DNA from: Aristolochia californica
Taxonomy: Eukaryota; Streptophyta; Magnoliopsida; Piperales; Aristolochiaceae
Length of the DNA: 64,000 nt
Assembly (NCBI GenBank): GCA_029961685.1
Contig: JARWKL010000016.1
Location: 13,584,157 to 13,648,156 of the forward strand
Direction: 5' to 3'
The translations under genes were made by a program, and so were the position numbers. Each line of letters starts with the position of its first letter. Position 1 is the stretch's first letter. The notes beneath the pieces are model-generated. The model was not told the DNA's origin and searched no databases. It worked only from the letters and a program-made list of their open reading frames with translations. This document shows positions 1 to 11,869 of this stretch, one piece after another.

Positions 1-1
1 G

Positions 2-2794
2 TGTGATCACAGAATTCGTTTGAAGATGGGCACAGAACCAGTGGTAGTGCGTCCCTACCGCTATCCCCATGTGCAAAAAGATGAGATAGAACGACAATGT
101 CAACAAATGCTACAACAAGGTATTATTCAGCCTAGTCATTCTCCTTTTTCATCCCCGGTATTACTCGTAAAGAAATCAGATAAATCTTGGCGCTTTTGTG
201 TGGATTACCGTGACCTCAATGCTCGCACCATCAAAGATAAATTTCCAATTCCAGTGGTCGATGAATTATTGGATGAGCTACACGGCTCTCAACTATTTAC
301 AAAGTTGGACTTAAAATCTGGCTACCATCAGATTCGGGTTTATTCAGAGGATATCGAAAAAACTGCTTTCCGCACCCACCATGGTCACTACGAGTTCTTG
401 GTGATGCCATTTGGGCTATCCAATGCCCCGTCCACCTTTCAAGCGCTTATGAACCAGGTATTTCGCCCTTTCTTACGGAAGCATGTCTTAGTTTTTTTTG
501 ACGATATCCTGGTCTATAGCAAAACTTGGGCAGCACACTTGCATCAATTGAGACAGGTTTTCACCATTCTCCGAGCACACCATTTATTTCTCAATCGTGC
601 CAAATGTGACTTTGCCACATCCGAAGTAGCTTATTTGGGGCATGTGATCTCAGCATCCGGGGTGAAACCAGATTTCAGCAAGATACAATCGGTGATGGAT
701 TGGCCCACACCTCACACCGTTACAGCTTTGAAAGGGTTCCTTGGTCTCGCAGGGTATTATAGAAAATTTATCAAAGAATACGGTCACCTGGCAGCACCAT
801 TGCATAATTTACTGAAGAAGCATGCCTTTCAGTGGTCTCAGTTGGCAGACTCCTCATTTAACAACTTAAAACAGGCATTAGCGTCAGCACCAGTTCTCCA
901 ATTGCCCAACTTTGCCGAAAATTTCATCATAGAATGCGATGCATCCGGGGGAGGGATTGGTGCCGTCTTGCAGCAACAGGGTCACCCCATTGCCTATTTC
1001 AGCCGCCATCTCGCTCCTCACCATCACAAGTTAGCCACGTATGAAAGGGAACTTATCGGTTTGGCCAAAGCTGTGCAGCATTGGCCGCCGTATCTGTGGG
1101 GCAGACCTTTTGTGATCAGGACAGACCACTGTAGCCTCAAATATTTATTGGAGCAGTGCCTTACTACATCCTCACAACAACATTGGCTCAGCAAATTAAT
1201 GGGATTCGATTTTCAGGTGGAATACAAACCGGGTTATCTCAACAGGGCAGCAGACGCTTTGTCACGCCGGGAACTAGAGGATTCACATTTGCACGCATTG
1301 AGCCACCCCAAGTCGCCCTTGCTGGACACAATCCGTCAGGATACTAGCCATCATCCAGATCTCCTTGAGTTACAAGCTCACATTGAAAACCATTCCAAGG
1401 ACAAGAACTGGACACTACAGGACGGTCTCATTCTGTATAAAGGACGCATATATCTTCATCCTTCGTCGGTACTCATTCCTGCCCTTATTGCCTCCTTTCA
1501 TGATAGTACACATGAGGGCCAGCAGAAAACATACTTCCGCCTCAGTCGGGAATTTTATTGGAGCGGTATGAAGCGGGTCATTGCTGAGTATGTTGCAGCG
1601 TGCCAGATCTGTCAGAGGAATAAGTCAGAATCCTTACAACCCGCCGGCTTGCTCCAACCACTTCCACTTCCTTCACAGGTATGGGCAGATCTATCAATGG
1701 ATTTTATCGATGGTCTTCCTCCTTCTGCAGGGAAATCTGTTATTTTTGTTGTGGTAGACCGGTTCTCGAAATATGCCCACTTTATGGCCCTCAGCCATCC
1801 GTATACAGCCACACAGGTCGCTCAGCTCTTCATGGATAATATTGTCCGTCTCCATGGCCTTCCGGAGACCATCACCAGCGACCGTGATGCTATCTTCACC
1901 AGTAAATTCTGGGGGGAACTATTTAAGCTCCATGGTTCTAAGTTAGCTTTTTCGTCAGCATACCACCCTCAAACAGACGTCCAGACAGAAGTGGTTAACC
2001 GCACATTGGCGATGTATTTGCGGTGCTTTGTGGGGGACACGCCCCGACTGTGGGTTCGTTGGTTAGCATGGGCGGAGTATTGTTATAATACCTCATACCA
2101 CACCGCCTTGGGTACTACCCCTTTTCAAGTTGTTTATGGACGCGAACCTCCGCGACTACTTTCTTATGAACCGGGGTCTTCTCGGGTAGCAGCATTGGAC
2201 CAAGCATTAGCCGATAGAGATGCAATGCTTGCTCAAGTCCGCCTTCAGTTACAACGTTCACAAGCAACTATGAAGCATACTTATGACAAAGGACACCGTC
2301 CCCTTTCCTTTGTACCTGGAGAATTTGTTTGGCTCAAACTTCAGCCATACCGCCAACTATCTCTTGCAACCATCAAACGCCATAAGCTCTCTCCAAAATT
2401 TTATGGGCCATTCCAGATCATGCAACGTATTGGCACTATGGCGTATCGTTTGAAACTACCACCAGACGCCAAGCTCCATGACGTCTTCCACGTCTCCCTT
2501 CTCAAACCGTTCAAGGGAGACTCACCACTGCTGCATACCCCTCTGCCTCCTCTCAAAGATGGCAGGTCCATGCCCACGCCCGCTCAGATCCTTCAAGCCA
2601 GGCGAGTTAACAACGCTTGGGAAGTGTTGGTTCGGTGGACTGACAAGGAATTGATAGAAGCCTCTTGGGAGACCCTCGAGTCCTTCCAGACTCTATTTCC
2701 CACTTTCGAGCTTGAGGACAAGCTCTTTCTTCAGGAGGGGGGTGATGTTATGGACTCCATAGCATCAAGAGTGGCTAACCGGAGAAGAGAATAG
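2..2794 (+). CDS. Ty3/gypsy pol polyprotein, 5' partial, frame intact
   Basis: The frame is open from base 2 to a TAA at 2792-2794, about 930 codons without a break, and enters from upstream, so no start codon should be assigned here. Order of domains: reverse transcriptase with the catalytic FFDDI; RNase H beginning at ECDASGGG; an HHCC zinc-binding integrase N-terminus (HDSTHEG, then CQICQ); an integrase catalytic core with [15 protein letters not shown] and a catalytic Glu; then a chromodomain-like tail (WEVLVRW, SWE). One oddity is the usual PQTDGQTE block, which here reads PQTDVQTE. The last 16 codons lie inside the 3' LTR. This is the best preserved pol in the window. Whether the element is complete cannot be judged, because gag and protease are outside. 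Confidence 0.93.
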   Translation, partial: CDHRIRLKMGTEPVVVRPYRYPHVQKDEIERQCQQMLQQGIIQPSHSPFSSPVLLVKKSDKSWRFCVDYRDLNARTIKDKFPIPVVDELLDELHGSQLFTKLDLKSGYHQIRVYSEDIEKTAFRTHHGHYEFLVMPFGLSNAPSTFQALMNQVFRPFLRKHVLVFFDDILVYSKTWAAHLHQLRQVFTILRAHHLFLNRAKCDFATSEVAYLGHVISASGVKPDFSKIQSVMDWPTPHTVTALKGFLGLAGYYRKFIKEYGHLAAPLHNLLKKHAFQWSQLADSSFNNLKQALASAPVLQLPNFAENFIIECDASGGGIGAVLQQQGHPIAYFSRHLAPHHHKLATYERELIGLAKAVQHWPPYLWGRPFVIRTDHCSLKYLLEQCLTTSSQQHWLSKLMGFDFQVEYKPGYLNRAADALSRRELEDSHLHALSHPKSPLLDTIRQDTSHHPDLLELQAHIENHSKDKNWTLQDGLILYKGRIYLHPSSVLIPALIASFHDSTHEGQQKTYFRLSREFYWSGMKRVIAEYVAACQICQRNKSESLQPAGLLQPLPLPSQVWADLSMDFIDGLPPSAGKSVIFVVVDRFSKYAHFMALSHPYTATQVAQLFMDNIVRLHGLPETITSDRDAIFTSKFWGELFKLHGSKLAFSSAYHPQTDVQTEVVNRTLAMYLRCFVGDTPRLWVRWLAWAEYCYNTSYHTALGTTPFQVVYGREPPRLLSYEPGSSRVAALDQALADRDAMLAQVRLQLQRSQATMKHTYDKGHRPLSFVPGEFVWLKLQPYRQLSLATIKRHKLSPKFYGPFQIMQRIGTMAYRLKLPPDAKLHDVFHVSLLKPFKGDSPLLHTPLPPLKDGRSMPTPAQILQARRVNNAWEVLVRWTDKELIEASWETLESFQTLFPTFELEDKLFLQEGGDVMDSIASRVANRRRE

Positions 2795-3119
2795 ATGGAG
2801 TAAACTTGTATTTCAGTACCTTAGGGGTTTAATTGTAATTTGAAGTTTCATAAGGGTCTAATTGTAATTATAGAACCTTTGATGTTTTCCTTGACCTATT
2901 TAGGGCGTCAAGTGAAGGAATGAAAACAAGCATTGATCATTAGTCTAAATGAGATCAGGTTCTCTCTCAAAAGAGGCCTGACGTGGGAGCTCCTTTCAAG
3001 GCTCACATCCTTCACCATTGGGCGTTCCAGGAACCCCAAATCCTTCCCTTCCTCATCATTCAATCTGGAAGCTAGAGGAGATCGCCGGGTGACTCGATCC
3101 ATGGCTAGAGAGCCTAACA
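2746..3119 (+). repeat. 3' LTR of chromovirus copy 1
   Basis: A 374-bp LTR beginning TGTTATGG and ending CTAACA, matching both LTRs of the copy at 53573-58685. It is preceded directly by a polypurine tract (GGAGGGGGGTGA, about 2734-2745) that primes plus-strand synthesis. The pol stop codon lies about 46 bp inside it. Confidence 0.93.
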
Positions 3120-6100
3120 CGTTGTGCCTTGTAACTTGAAGAGTTCTTTCCAGAAGGTACTTGTAAAGATTGCATCCCTATCACTAGTAATTGAATTAGG
3201 CATCCCATGTAATTGTACAATGTTATCCATAAAAAGTTGAGCAACCTGCGGTGTAGTGTAAGGATGTGCTAGAGCAATGAAATGCCCATATTTAGATAAA
3301 CGATCCACCACTACAAGGATAATAGATTTACCCGACGAAGAGGGAAGTCCATCTATGAAGTCCATAGAAATATCAGACCAGACCTGTGACGGAAGCTGAA
3401 GTGGTTGGAGCAACCCCGCTGGACTTAATGTTTCAGCTTTATTCCATTGACAAGTCTGATAAGCTGCCACATAATCAGCTATACTGCGCTTCATGCCCCT
3501 CCAATAAAATTCCCTACTGATTCAAAAATATGTTTTCTGTCGGCCTTCATGTGTACTGTCATGGAAGGAGGCCAAAATGCTGTTAATTAGAGGGGATGTG
3601 TGGTGGAGAAAAATTCTGTTTTTGTAGAGGACGAGATTGTCCTGAACCGTCCAATGTGGTGCCGTTGTGCCCTGCTGGATATCCTGGCATAAGGAGATAA
3701 TATCTAGGTGCTGTTGTGCCTCTTCCTGTATAGAATCCAACAAGAGTGCTCTGGGCTGACTGATGGCGTTTTATTGCAGCTCTGGAACATCCCGGCGAGA
3801 TAAGGCATCAGCCCCTACATTCAAACTTCCCGGTTTATACTCGACAGAAAAGTCAAACCCCATAAGCTTACTTAACCAATGCTGTTGTGGTGAAGTAGTG
3901 AGACGCTGCTCAAGAAGATACTTGAGGCTGCAATGATCAGTGCGAATAAAAAAAGAACGTCCCCAAAGATAAGGGCGCCAATGCTGTATAGCTTTCGCCA
4001 ATCCAATCAATTCCCTCTCATAAGATGCCAACTTGTGGTGGTGTTGGCCCAGTTGACGGCTAAAATAAGCAATCGGGTGGCCCTGTTGGTGCAACACTGC
4101 GCCAATACCGCCCCCTGAAGCATCACATTCCACTACAAAGGACTCCTCAAAGTCAGGGAGCTGCAAAACTGGGGCTGATGATAAGGCATCTTTCAATTGT
4201 TGAAAGAAATGAGCTGCTGTCTCTGACCAGGTAAAAACATTTTTCTTGAGGAGATTGTTGAGCGGAGCTGCAAGCTGGCCATAGCTACGAATAAATTTTC
4301 TATAATATCCAGCTAGGCCCAAAAATCCTCTTAAGGCTGTAATAGATGTAGGAATTGGCCAATCTGTGACCGCTTGTATCTTACTCTGGTCTACCTTCAC
4401 CCCTGATGCTGAAATAACGTGGCCCAAATATGCCACTTCTGATGTGCCCATAGAACATTTTGACCGATTTAAAACCAAATGATGGGAGCGTATAAGAGAA
4501 AATACCTGGTGAAGGTGCTGAAGATGCTGTTGCTATAGACCAAAATATCGTCGAAAAAGACCAATACATATTTGCGCAAGAGAGGGGAAAATACCTCATT
4601 CATGAGGGCCTGGAAGGTGGAAGGCGCATTTGACAGACCAAATGGCATTACGAGGAATTCAAAATGGCCGTGATGTTTGCGGAATGCTGTTTTCTCCACA
4701 TCGGATGGATGAACTCAGATTTGATGATAGCCAGATTTCAAATCGAGTTTAGTAAATATAGTAGCTCCATGTAGCTCGTCTAACAGCTCGTCCACCACTG
4801 GAATAGGAAATTTATCTTTAATTGTATGGGCATTGAGTTGTCGGTAATCCACACAGAACCTCCATGACTTATCATGCTTGCGGACTAGTAATACCGGTGA
4901 AGAAAAAGGAGACCTGCTGGGCTGAATAATACCCTGTGCTAACATCTGCTGGCACTGCCTTTCAATCTCATCCTTCTGCAAGTGAGGGTAACGATACGGA
5001 CGTACCACTACCGGCTCTGTCCCCGTTCTCAAACGGATACGGTGAACACAGTGCCTAAGTGGCGGTAAGGCAGTAGGGTCTTGAAAGATATCCTCAAATT
5101 CTGTAAGTAAGTGAGATAACTTACATGTATTTGTGGACTGGACCTGGGCAACTTGTAGTGCGCAGGTGAGTGGTGCTTGTGTGCCATGCAATATAATCTG
5201 ATGTTGGTCCTCTATAAAAGACATGGTGAGAACTTGGAAATCCCATAGTATTGGTCCCAACAATTGTAGCCATTTAATTCCTAGCACCAAATCGAATCCT
5301 GATAGTGGAATCACCAGAAAATATGCAACAAATTTATATCCCTCAATATCAAAGTGTGTGGCTGGTGATATGCCTACACTAGTAATTTTAGCCCCATTGG
5401 CTACTGATACAGAAAGACCATTATGTTGCTGTACTACTAACCCAAGTTGTTCTGCCGCCTGCTGACTGATGAAATTATGTGTACTACCCGAGTCAACTAA
5501 AGCCAGTAACTGTAAATGATGTAATTGGGCTTTAACCTGCATTGTGCTTGCACTGTGTAGACCAGTCATAGCATGAAGGGAAATCTCTGGACCTTCTTGG
5601 TCAGTTTCCACAATTTCTTCCTCTTGTGGTATTTCTTCTCCATCCTCCCACAGACATATACTGAATAATCGTTTGCAATGGTGACCAAAAACATACTGTT
5701 CATCACAGTTAAAACAGAGGCCCTTGGCCTTTCTCTGCTCCATTTCCTGTCTAGTAAGTTTTTTGAAGTAAGGAGCAGGTGGAGCTGAATTAGAAATGTC
5801 TGGGCGTGGGGCTGCACTGTCTCTAAATCTTGGAGGTCCATAGGAATGGTTTGGCGCAGAGGCATTGTGCCTTCCTGGCCAAGCTGGTTTTCTGACCAGT
5901 GACTCCTTTAGAACACGCTGCTTGCACTCAATTGCTCTGGCTAAGTTCATAGCGTGGTCTAAATCTGTAGGAGCATGTAATTCAACTTCTAAACGCAGAG
6001 CTTTTGTCAAACCAGCAGTAAAAATATGAACATACTGTGTGTGGCTAACAAACTGGTTTGCTCGGGCTAACCTTTCCTGGAAAGTCTTTTGGTACACCTC

Positions 6101-6790
6101 TAGTGTGCCAGTTTGTTTGTAATTGATTAACTCGCCCAATGGATTGCTACTAGCAGGAGGACCAAATCTCATCATGCAAAACTGTCTAAAAGTTGCCCAA
6201 TCCTGAACCACTTGGTCATTTCGGAATTGGTGGTACCATAGAAGCGCTTCATCGAGCATGTGGTAGGCGGCCAAATACACTTTCTCATCCGCAAGTGTTT
6301 TTTGATGGTAAAAGAACTGATCACACTTGGCTAACCAAATCAAAGGGTCCTTAGACCCATCATACATAGGAAAGTCAAGTTTTAAATACCCGGGCACAGT
6401 CTTTGGTCCTTGAACGGCAGGCCCCAGATGGGAATGGTGTTGACGCAGTGGTGGTTGTGGGGGAGGTGGTGGGTGGAATGGATGGTGTTCGGCCGGCTGA
6501 GAGTAGGCAGCTGGAGGTTGGGCTCGTGTCTCATAGTCCTCTTGTCGTCGGAGGAGAGCTTGGATGGCAGCATCCATTGATTTTATTGCTTCACGCAAAT
6601 CAGAGGTTGTTTGACGCACCTCTTCCAAGGCATGAGCCTGGTTATCTGTCCTTTGCCTATTTTCTTCCACTCGCTGTCTCAAATCGTCAGGGGAAGAGGA
6701 ATCCCCAAGGGTGGACCTGTCTGATACCAAGATGTTAGGTTCTTCCCTTGCCATGGATCGAGTCACCCTTCTTTCCTCTCTTCCCTCCAT
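3120..6790 (-). pseudogene. Ty3/gypsy gag-pol polyprotein, degenerate
   Basis: The frame probably starts at the ATG at 6790 inside the 5' LTR, with another in-frame ATG at 6754, and runs through gag (a zinc-knuckle-like CFNC...GHHC), an aspartic protease with ALVDSGSTHNFIS, and into reverse transcriptase, where a TGA at 4715-4717 stops it in a GYHQI block. Reverse transcriptase resumes (FFDDI present), suffers a frameshift near 4470-4510, and continues through RNase H to a stop at 3771. A third stop near 3522 precedes integrase. In the integrase zinc finger the first Cys of the CxxC pair reads Tyr. The reading ends at 3120, where copy 1 is inserted. No functional protein is expected. Confidence 0.92.
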
Positions 6791-7182
6791 GGATGATCTT
6801 GACGTTGGAAGAGAAACCTTGTTTCTTGAACGAGTAATGGTGGAACTCAATTTAGAATGAAGGAGCTTTGGAGGAAGCTCAACCTTGGACCTCAAAGGGA
6901 GAATCCGACCTTGACCTCTGAGGGAGAATCAGACCTGTAAAATATAATTTTCTCAATACTTGCCTCTCTTTTCCTTCACGTCCCCCTAAATAGGGTTGAG
7001 GACGAAAATACAAAGATGACCCATTAGGTCAAGTGGTTCACGCCACATTACACTGAACCAACCCAAAATAAACCAAACCAAATAAAGTAAACCAAACCGA
7101 ATTGAAATTACATGAAAAGTAAATTGACATAATTTAATTCCTATGCCTATGGATAACTCGTGATGCTATGGAGTCCATAACA
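6733..7182 (-). repeat. 5' LTR of chromovirus copy 2, with primer-binding site
   Basis: 450 bp. On the minus strand it starts TGTTATGGACTCC at 7182 and ends CCTAACA at 6733, the same ends as the other chromovirus LTRs. Three bases on is a primer-binding site TGGTATCAGAC (6719-6729 on the plus strand), matching the 3' end of initiator tRNA-Met. The gag frame begins in this LTR and reads through the primer-binding site. Confidence 0.9.
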
Positions 7183-7442
7183 TACACTACCTACAGAAGA
7201 CGGAGTGTGCCCTACAGTCAGCATGTATAGGGAGCAACAGTAGTGACATTTTAGCAATAGCTGGAGATCCTTCCGAAACAAGCAAGATCGAATCAAGATC
7301 GGAAATAATCTTCCCGAAATAAAATAACAAAGAAACTTCCACTTGGAATGAAAATCAGACAACGCAAAGACTCCAGCAAGAATTACGGGAAATTAGCAAC
7401 AACTTATGGGATTGAAAGTCAAATAGAAATTAACAGCAACCT
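7183..7442. other. Fragment of family B/C element interior, then unassigned DNA
   Basis: The first 40 or so bases (CTACAGAAGACGGAGTGTGC and around) match the 3' interior of the non-autonomous elements at 14478 and 32166, so chromovirus copy 2 probably landed in an older family B/C element. The remaining 200 bp are AT-rich and I recognise nothing in them. Confidence 0.5.
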
Positions 7443-7991
7443 CTTTTTATATGGAAAGATCCTATACACCATTTTCAACAAGGCGGACATTCATGATGTT
7501 CTCTCACCCCTATCTTGAGGGGAAGTGTTGGAAGATGGGCCCAAACCCACACAACCAAGGAAGACCCACAAGTCCAAGTGTGTTAGAAGATGGGCTCAAG
7601 TCCACAAAACCAAGGAAGGACCACACATCCAAGAGAGGTGGAAGATGGGCGGCTCAAGGCCCACATGCCCACACAGTGGTGGCATGATGGTAAATAAATG
7701 GTCATCTCATAAATATGGCACTTATGTAATTAGTTTATGATTTATGTTTCTTATTCACTCTTACTAGGGTGAAGGGTATTCTTGCAATATTAGTACTTTT
7801 GATATAGATAAATACAACTTAAGGGGGAGGGTTTGGACAAGTCCATTACCCAATTCTTCCTCCTTTTTCTCCAAATTCGTCACTCTTCTTCTTCTCCTCC
7901 TAAAACCTTCTTTCCACAACTCTTCTTCTTCTTCTCACCGCTTAATCCTCTTCTACTGTGATTATACATCATGGAATACTAATTTTCAACA
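7443..7991 (+). repeat. 5' LTR of family C element, with primer-binding site
   Basis: Similar to 14765-15291 from about 7443 onward and ending TTTTCAACA at 7991. Bases 7992-8000 read TGGTATCAG, the start of an initiator tRNA-Met primer-binding site. An inner LTR-start-like junction (purine tract GAGGGGAAG then TGTTGG) lies at 7526. The outermost start seen in relatives is not recognisable here, so the left boundary is approximate. Confidence 0.75.
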
Positions 7992-8577
7992 TGGTATCAG
8001 AAAAGGCAATGATCTGAGACGCAAAAGGAGAAAAAGATGGAGAAGAAAAGAAGGAAGAAGAAGAAGAGGAAGAAGAAAAAGAAAAAGAAAAAAGAGGATT
8101 TTCTCGTTTTTCCTTAAGTCTTATTTCTCAATTTTCTATATTTCATTGGATGTTTTACTCTCTTGCCATATTTTTAAAATAGAAAATTATATACCATTGG
8201 AAATATATTTGAGTATAGTTTCTAAATAAAAAAGAATCAGTGAGATCATATTTTTCTAGAAAGAGAAATCTACATCTAAAGCAGCAAAGGTCAAAGAGAA
8301 AAAATGTTTTGTGCAACAACAAAAAACTTCAATTTTTGTGTCATTTTATGCCATCAAGAATGAGACATTATATGTAGAATTACTTATCAAAATAAATATT
8401 TGTAAGTCTATTTTCTTACCTATTCAATCAATTCTCAATCTTATTTTTTTACATGGAGATATCGATCTCGGAATAATCAATGACCATGCTGGCGAAAGGA
8501 GAAAGAGTATTCTATTCGTCTAAATTACAGAGTCCGAAATATTAGATGATTTATCTTAAAAGATGTATATTTTTTAT

Positions 8578-9267
8578 GAATTTATGGAAAAGAGAAATAC
8601 TTTATTGACTTATTATAATCAGAGTACATGAACCTCTATAGAGGAAAGTAGTAGAGTTCAATTACAATAAAATTACCTTTGTCCCAATTACACCCAAACT
8701 CTAACACTTAAAGATAAGTCCTAGTATAATTAAATAAATCAATATAAATAGAAGACAACATAACTCAAAGTAGAACTCTTCTATGAGGACGTGACCATAG
8801 GACAAATATGCCAACTCATGGCTATCTTTGTGGGTCCCACTTGATCTTCTAACCAGCTCGTGGTTATCTTTGTGAATCCTTCTTGATCTTCCAACCAGCT
8901 TGTGGTTATCTTTGTGAGTCTCACTTGATCTTCCAACTTATGTGATAAGGATGCCAGTTCGTGGTAATAATGGTAGGTCCTCCTTATGGTCTTGTGCCCA
9001 TCTTACAATACTCTTATATATGTGGGTCTTCCTTGGTCGTGTGACCCAACTTATAATACTCTTAGATATGTGGGTCTTCCTTGGTCATGTGGCCCATCTT
9101 ACAATACTCTTAGATATGTGGGCCTTTGTTAGTCGTGTGGGTGTGGGCTCATCTTCCAACACTCCCCCTCAAGATGGGGGTGAGAGAACATCATGAACTC
9201 CCAGCTTGCTACAAATGATGTATATGATCTTTTTGTATAAAATGACAGTCCTCCATATCGTCCAACA
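8578..9267 (-). repeat. 3' LTR region of family B element with two possible starts
   Basis: On the minus strand there are two purine-tract/TGTTGG junctions, at 9267 and 9161, 106 bp apart. The 5' LTR of the same element matches only from the inner one. The LTR proper is thus 8578-9161 (584 bp). Its end lacks the usual terminal CA, probably by mutation. Confidence 0.75.
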
Positions 9268-11031
9268 CTCCCCTTCATGCTGGTGGCTCTTCCATGAGGT
9301 CTAACTAGCATAAGATAAGTGAGAGTAAAATCACTCCAAGCCGTATGACATTGCTCCATACTCTAATAGGTTGGAGCACACTCCTATCTTTTGTAGGTAG
9401 TGGGTCTATACGCAATGCTCAGAAGTATAATAAAACTCCTCCATCATTGTGTCCCTCTGCAGGACAACGACTCTCAAGTGGTAGGAGTAATAAATGCCAA
9501 TTAAGGGGGGTGGGGGTGTATATCATAGATGTAGTAATAAACTCTTCCATCATGGTGACGGAACATAGATATAGTAATAAGCTCGTTCATCATGGTGTCC
9601 CAACCCGGGTACCAACTCTCACATGGAGAAATTAATGGGTAACATAGATGTAGTAATAAGCTCCTCTGTCACGGTGTCCCAACCATAGAAACACTTATAA
9701 GGTTACAATAAGGGTTGACCCAAAGATATTTATGAGAGTCAAATAAAGGATGGTATGAGAAAGGATACTGAGGCCACCACTTCTTCAATAATAATATCTC
9801 ATCCAAAGAGACACAACAGCTGCAGTTGAAATGGGCCTGGGCCCCATTTATCACGAACCAAAATAATAAAAATCATTATAAAAGTGGCTCATGAAATAAT
9901 CTGATGCATTGTGTTGACCAAGAAATATGTTGTGAATACCTCAAAATAATAATCCAACCGGAAAAATAGAATCGAGTCGAGTCGAGTCAGGTATCACCAA
10001 TAATTACCACAATTATTACTATGAGTTAGGATTCTTGATCTTCAATTTTCCTTGCTGCAAAAAACATTTCTTCTTAGATGTAAAAGCTTCATGTTTTGTG
10101 CTCTCCCTTGTTTGAATATTTTGGTCACATATAAATTACGACAACATATGGGATAAAATACATCTTTCTTGTACTTCTTCTACTTCTCCCCCTCAAACTG
10201 GGAGGTAACGGCAATGTTCCCAGCTTGAATCAAATAATAGAGATGTAGTAATTGAAAAAGGGTTAAGTGTGATATTTTCCTGATATAGTTGATCAATAAC
10301 AACAACTCAAAAAGTGACGCAAAACACTCGGCTTAAATTCGGATTTTTCAATGCAACAGGATACTAGTATGACATTTGATTCTTCCATTGCAAATATATC
10401 CTTAAATATAGATCATATTGACATGAATTTTTCTCCTTTTGAAACTAAACTTAAATAACTTTCATCCAAGTATAAATTATCTTCATAAAATATACTTCTA
10501 TTGAGATATATAAACTGATAGATTTCGGTCTTTGTCGAACTAAGTACTCTTTCCCCTTTTTCCTGCATGACATTGACTCTTCCAAGATCAATATCTCCAT
10601 ATAAAAAATTCAGATCGGGAATTGGTTGACTAGGTAAGAAAATACAAATCTTTCTTTTAGTATATAATTCTTCATATAAATCCTAGTTTTTATAACATAA
10701 AATAGCTCGAAAGTTTAAGCTTTCTACTACTGCATGAACCTCTTTTGTAATCTAACATTTACTACTTCAAATATCGATTTCTCTTTGTAGATAACTCCGA
10801 TTACAAAAATTTGATTTTATTTGGAAATGAGACTCAAATATCTTTTTGTCAATATATAATATGAAATATGAAAAACTCAGTATAGAGGTGAAAACATAAA
10901 TCATATAATGGGTATAGGGATTGAAAAAAAGATAAATACGAACCTAAATTGCTAGAGAAAATAAATAAGAAAATATCACATTACCTCTGTGGGTTGACCG
11001 AGTCAACTCACAGAACCTGACTCTGATGCCA

Positions 11032-11631
11032 TGTTGAATTTATGGAAAAGAGAAATACTTCATTGACTTATTATAATTAGAGTACATGAACCTCTATTTA
11101 TAATAGAGGGATAAAGTAGAGTCTAATTACAATAAAACTACTTTTATCCCAATTACACCCAAATTCTAACACTTAAAGATAAGTCCTAACATAATTAAAT
11201 AACTCAATATAAATAGAAGACAACGTAACTCAAACTAAAACTCTTCTATGAGGACGTGACCATAGGATAAAGATGTTAGCTCGTGGTTATCTTTGTGGAT
11301 CCCACTTGATCTTCTAACCAACTCATGGTTATCTTTGTGAGTCCTTCTTGATCTTCCAACCAACTTGTGGTTATTATTGTGAGTCCCACTTGATCTTCTA
11401 ATTTATGTGATAAGGATGCCAGTTCGTGGTAATTATGGTGGGTCCTACTTCTTATAGGCTTGGACCCATCTTATAATACTCTTAGATATGTGAGTTTTTC
11501 TTGATCGTGTGGCCTATCTTACAATACTCTTAGATATGTGGACCTTCCGTGGTCGTGTGACCCATCTTACAATACTTTTATATATGTCGGCCTTCCTTGG
11601 TCGTGTGGGTCTGGGCCCATCTTTCAAAAAA
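11032..11631 (-). repeat. 5' LTR of family B element (minus strand)
   Basis: 600 bp, containing several near-copies of a segment about a region's worth of the phrase TTCTTGATCTTCCAAC, and the conserved right-hand part seen in all family B LTRs, ending (minus strand) TAAATTCAACA at 11032. A TATA-type TATAAATAGAGG lies near 11095-11106 on the minus strand. The start corresponds to the inner LTR start of the related elements, not the outer one. Confidence 0.8.
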
Positions 11632-11869
11632 TTTATGAAGTGAAGATACTTGGTTGAAAGGTATTTAATTTTGTTTCAGGAGGAGAAACTTTTATGTCAA
11701 TCTGATCTATATTTGAGGAGATATTCGTATTAGAAGAATCAAAGGTCATGCAGGTATATTGTTGCATGATAAGATCCAGATTTAAGCCAAATTTTTTGCT
11801 TAACTTTTTGAGTTGTTGTTATTGATCAACAATGTCGGGAAAGTATACACGATCTACCCTTGTAAAGTT

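Larger units (their letters stand above)
1..3119 (+). mobile_element. Ty3/gypsy chromovirus, copy 1 (left end outside window)
   Basis: The right three-fifths or so of an LTR retrotransposon: reverse transcriptase, RNase H, integrase, chromodomain-like tail, polypurine tract and 3' LTR. It is closely similar to the complete copy at 53573-58685, which shows that gag, protease and the 5' LTR are missing only because the window starts here. It lies inside the integrase region of the minus-strand element that continues at 3120. The five bases after its LTR are CGTTG, the expected target-site duplication; the partner copy is beyond the left edge. Confidence 0.95.
3120..7182 (-). mobile_element. Ty3/gypsy chromovirus, copy 2, split by copy 1
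   Basis: A minus-strand element of the same lineage as copies 1 and 3 but clearly more diverged. From right to left: 5' LTR, tRNA primer-binding site, gag, protease, reverse transcriptase, RNase H and the first part of integrase. It stops at 3120, where copy 1 has inserted in the integrase core. The rest of integrase and the 3' LTR must lie left of the window. The bases after its 5' LTR are TACAC (7183-7187), one half of a target-site duplication. Confidence 0.92.
8578..11631 (-). mobile_element. Non-autonomous LTR retrotransposon, family B, minus strand
   Basis: It is flanked by a perfect 5-bp target-site duplication TTTAT (8573-8577 and 11632-11636). The sequence on either side rejoins into one stretch that resembles family B DNA near 31220-31270, confirming it as an insertion. 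On the minus strand the order is 5' LTR (11631-11032), primer-binding site with TGGCATCAGAGT (11031 leftward), an interior of about 1.8 kb with no coding domains, and a 3' LTR region (9267 or 9161 to 8578). The short frames inside it lack known domains. Confidence 0.85.
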
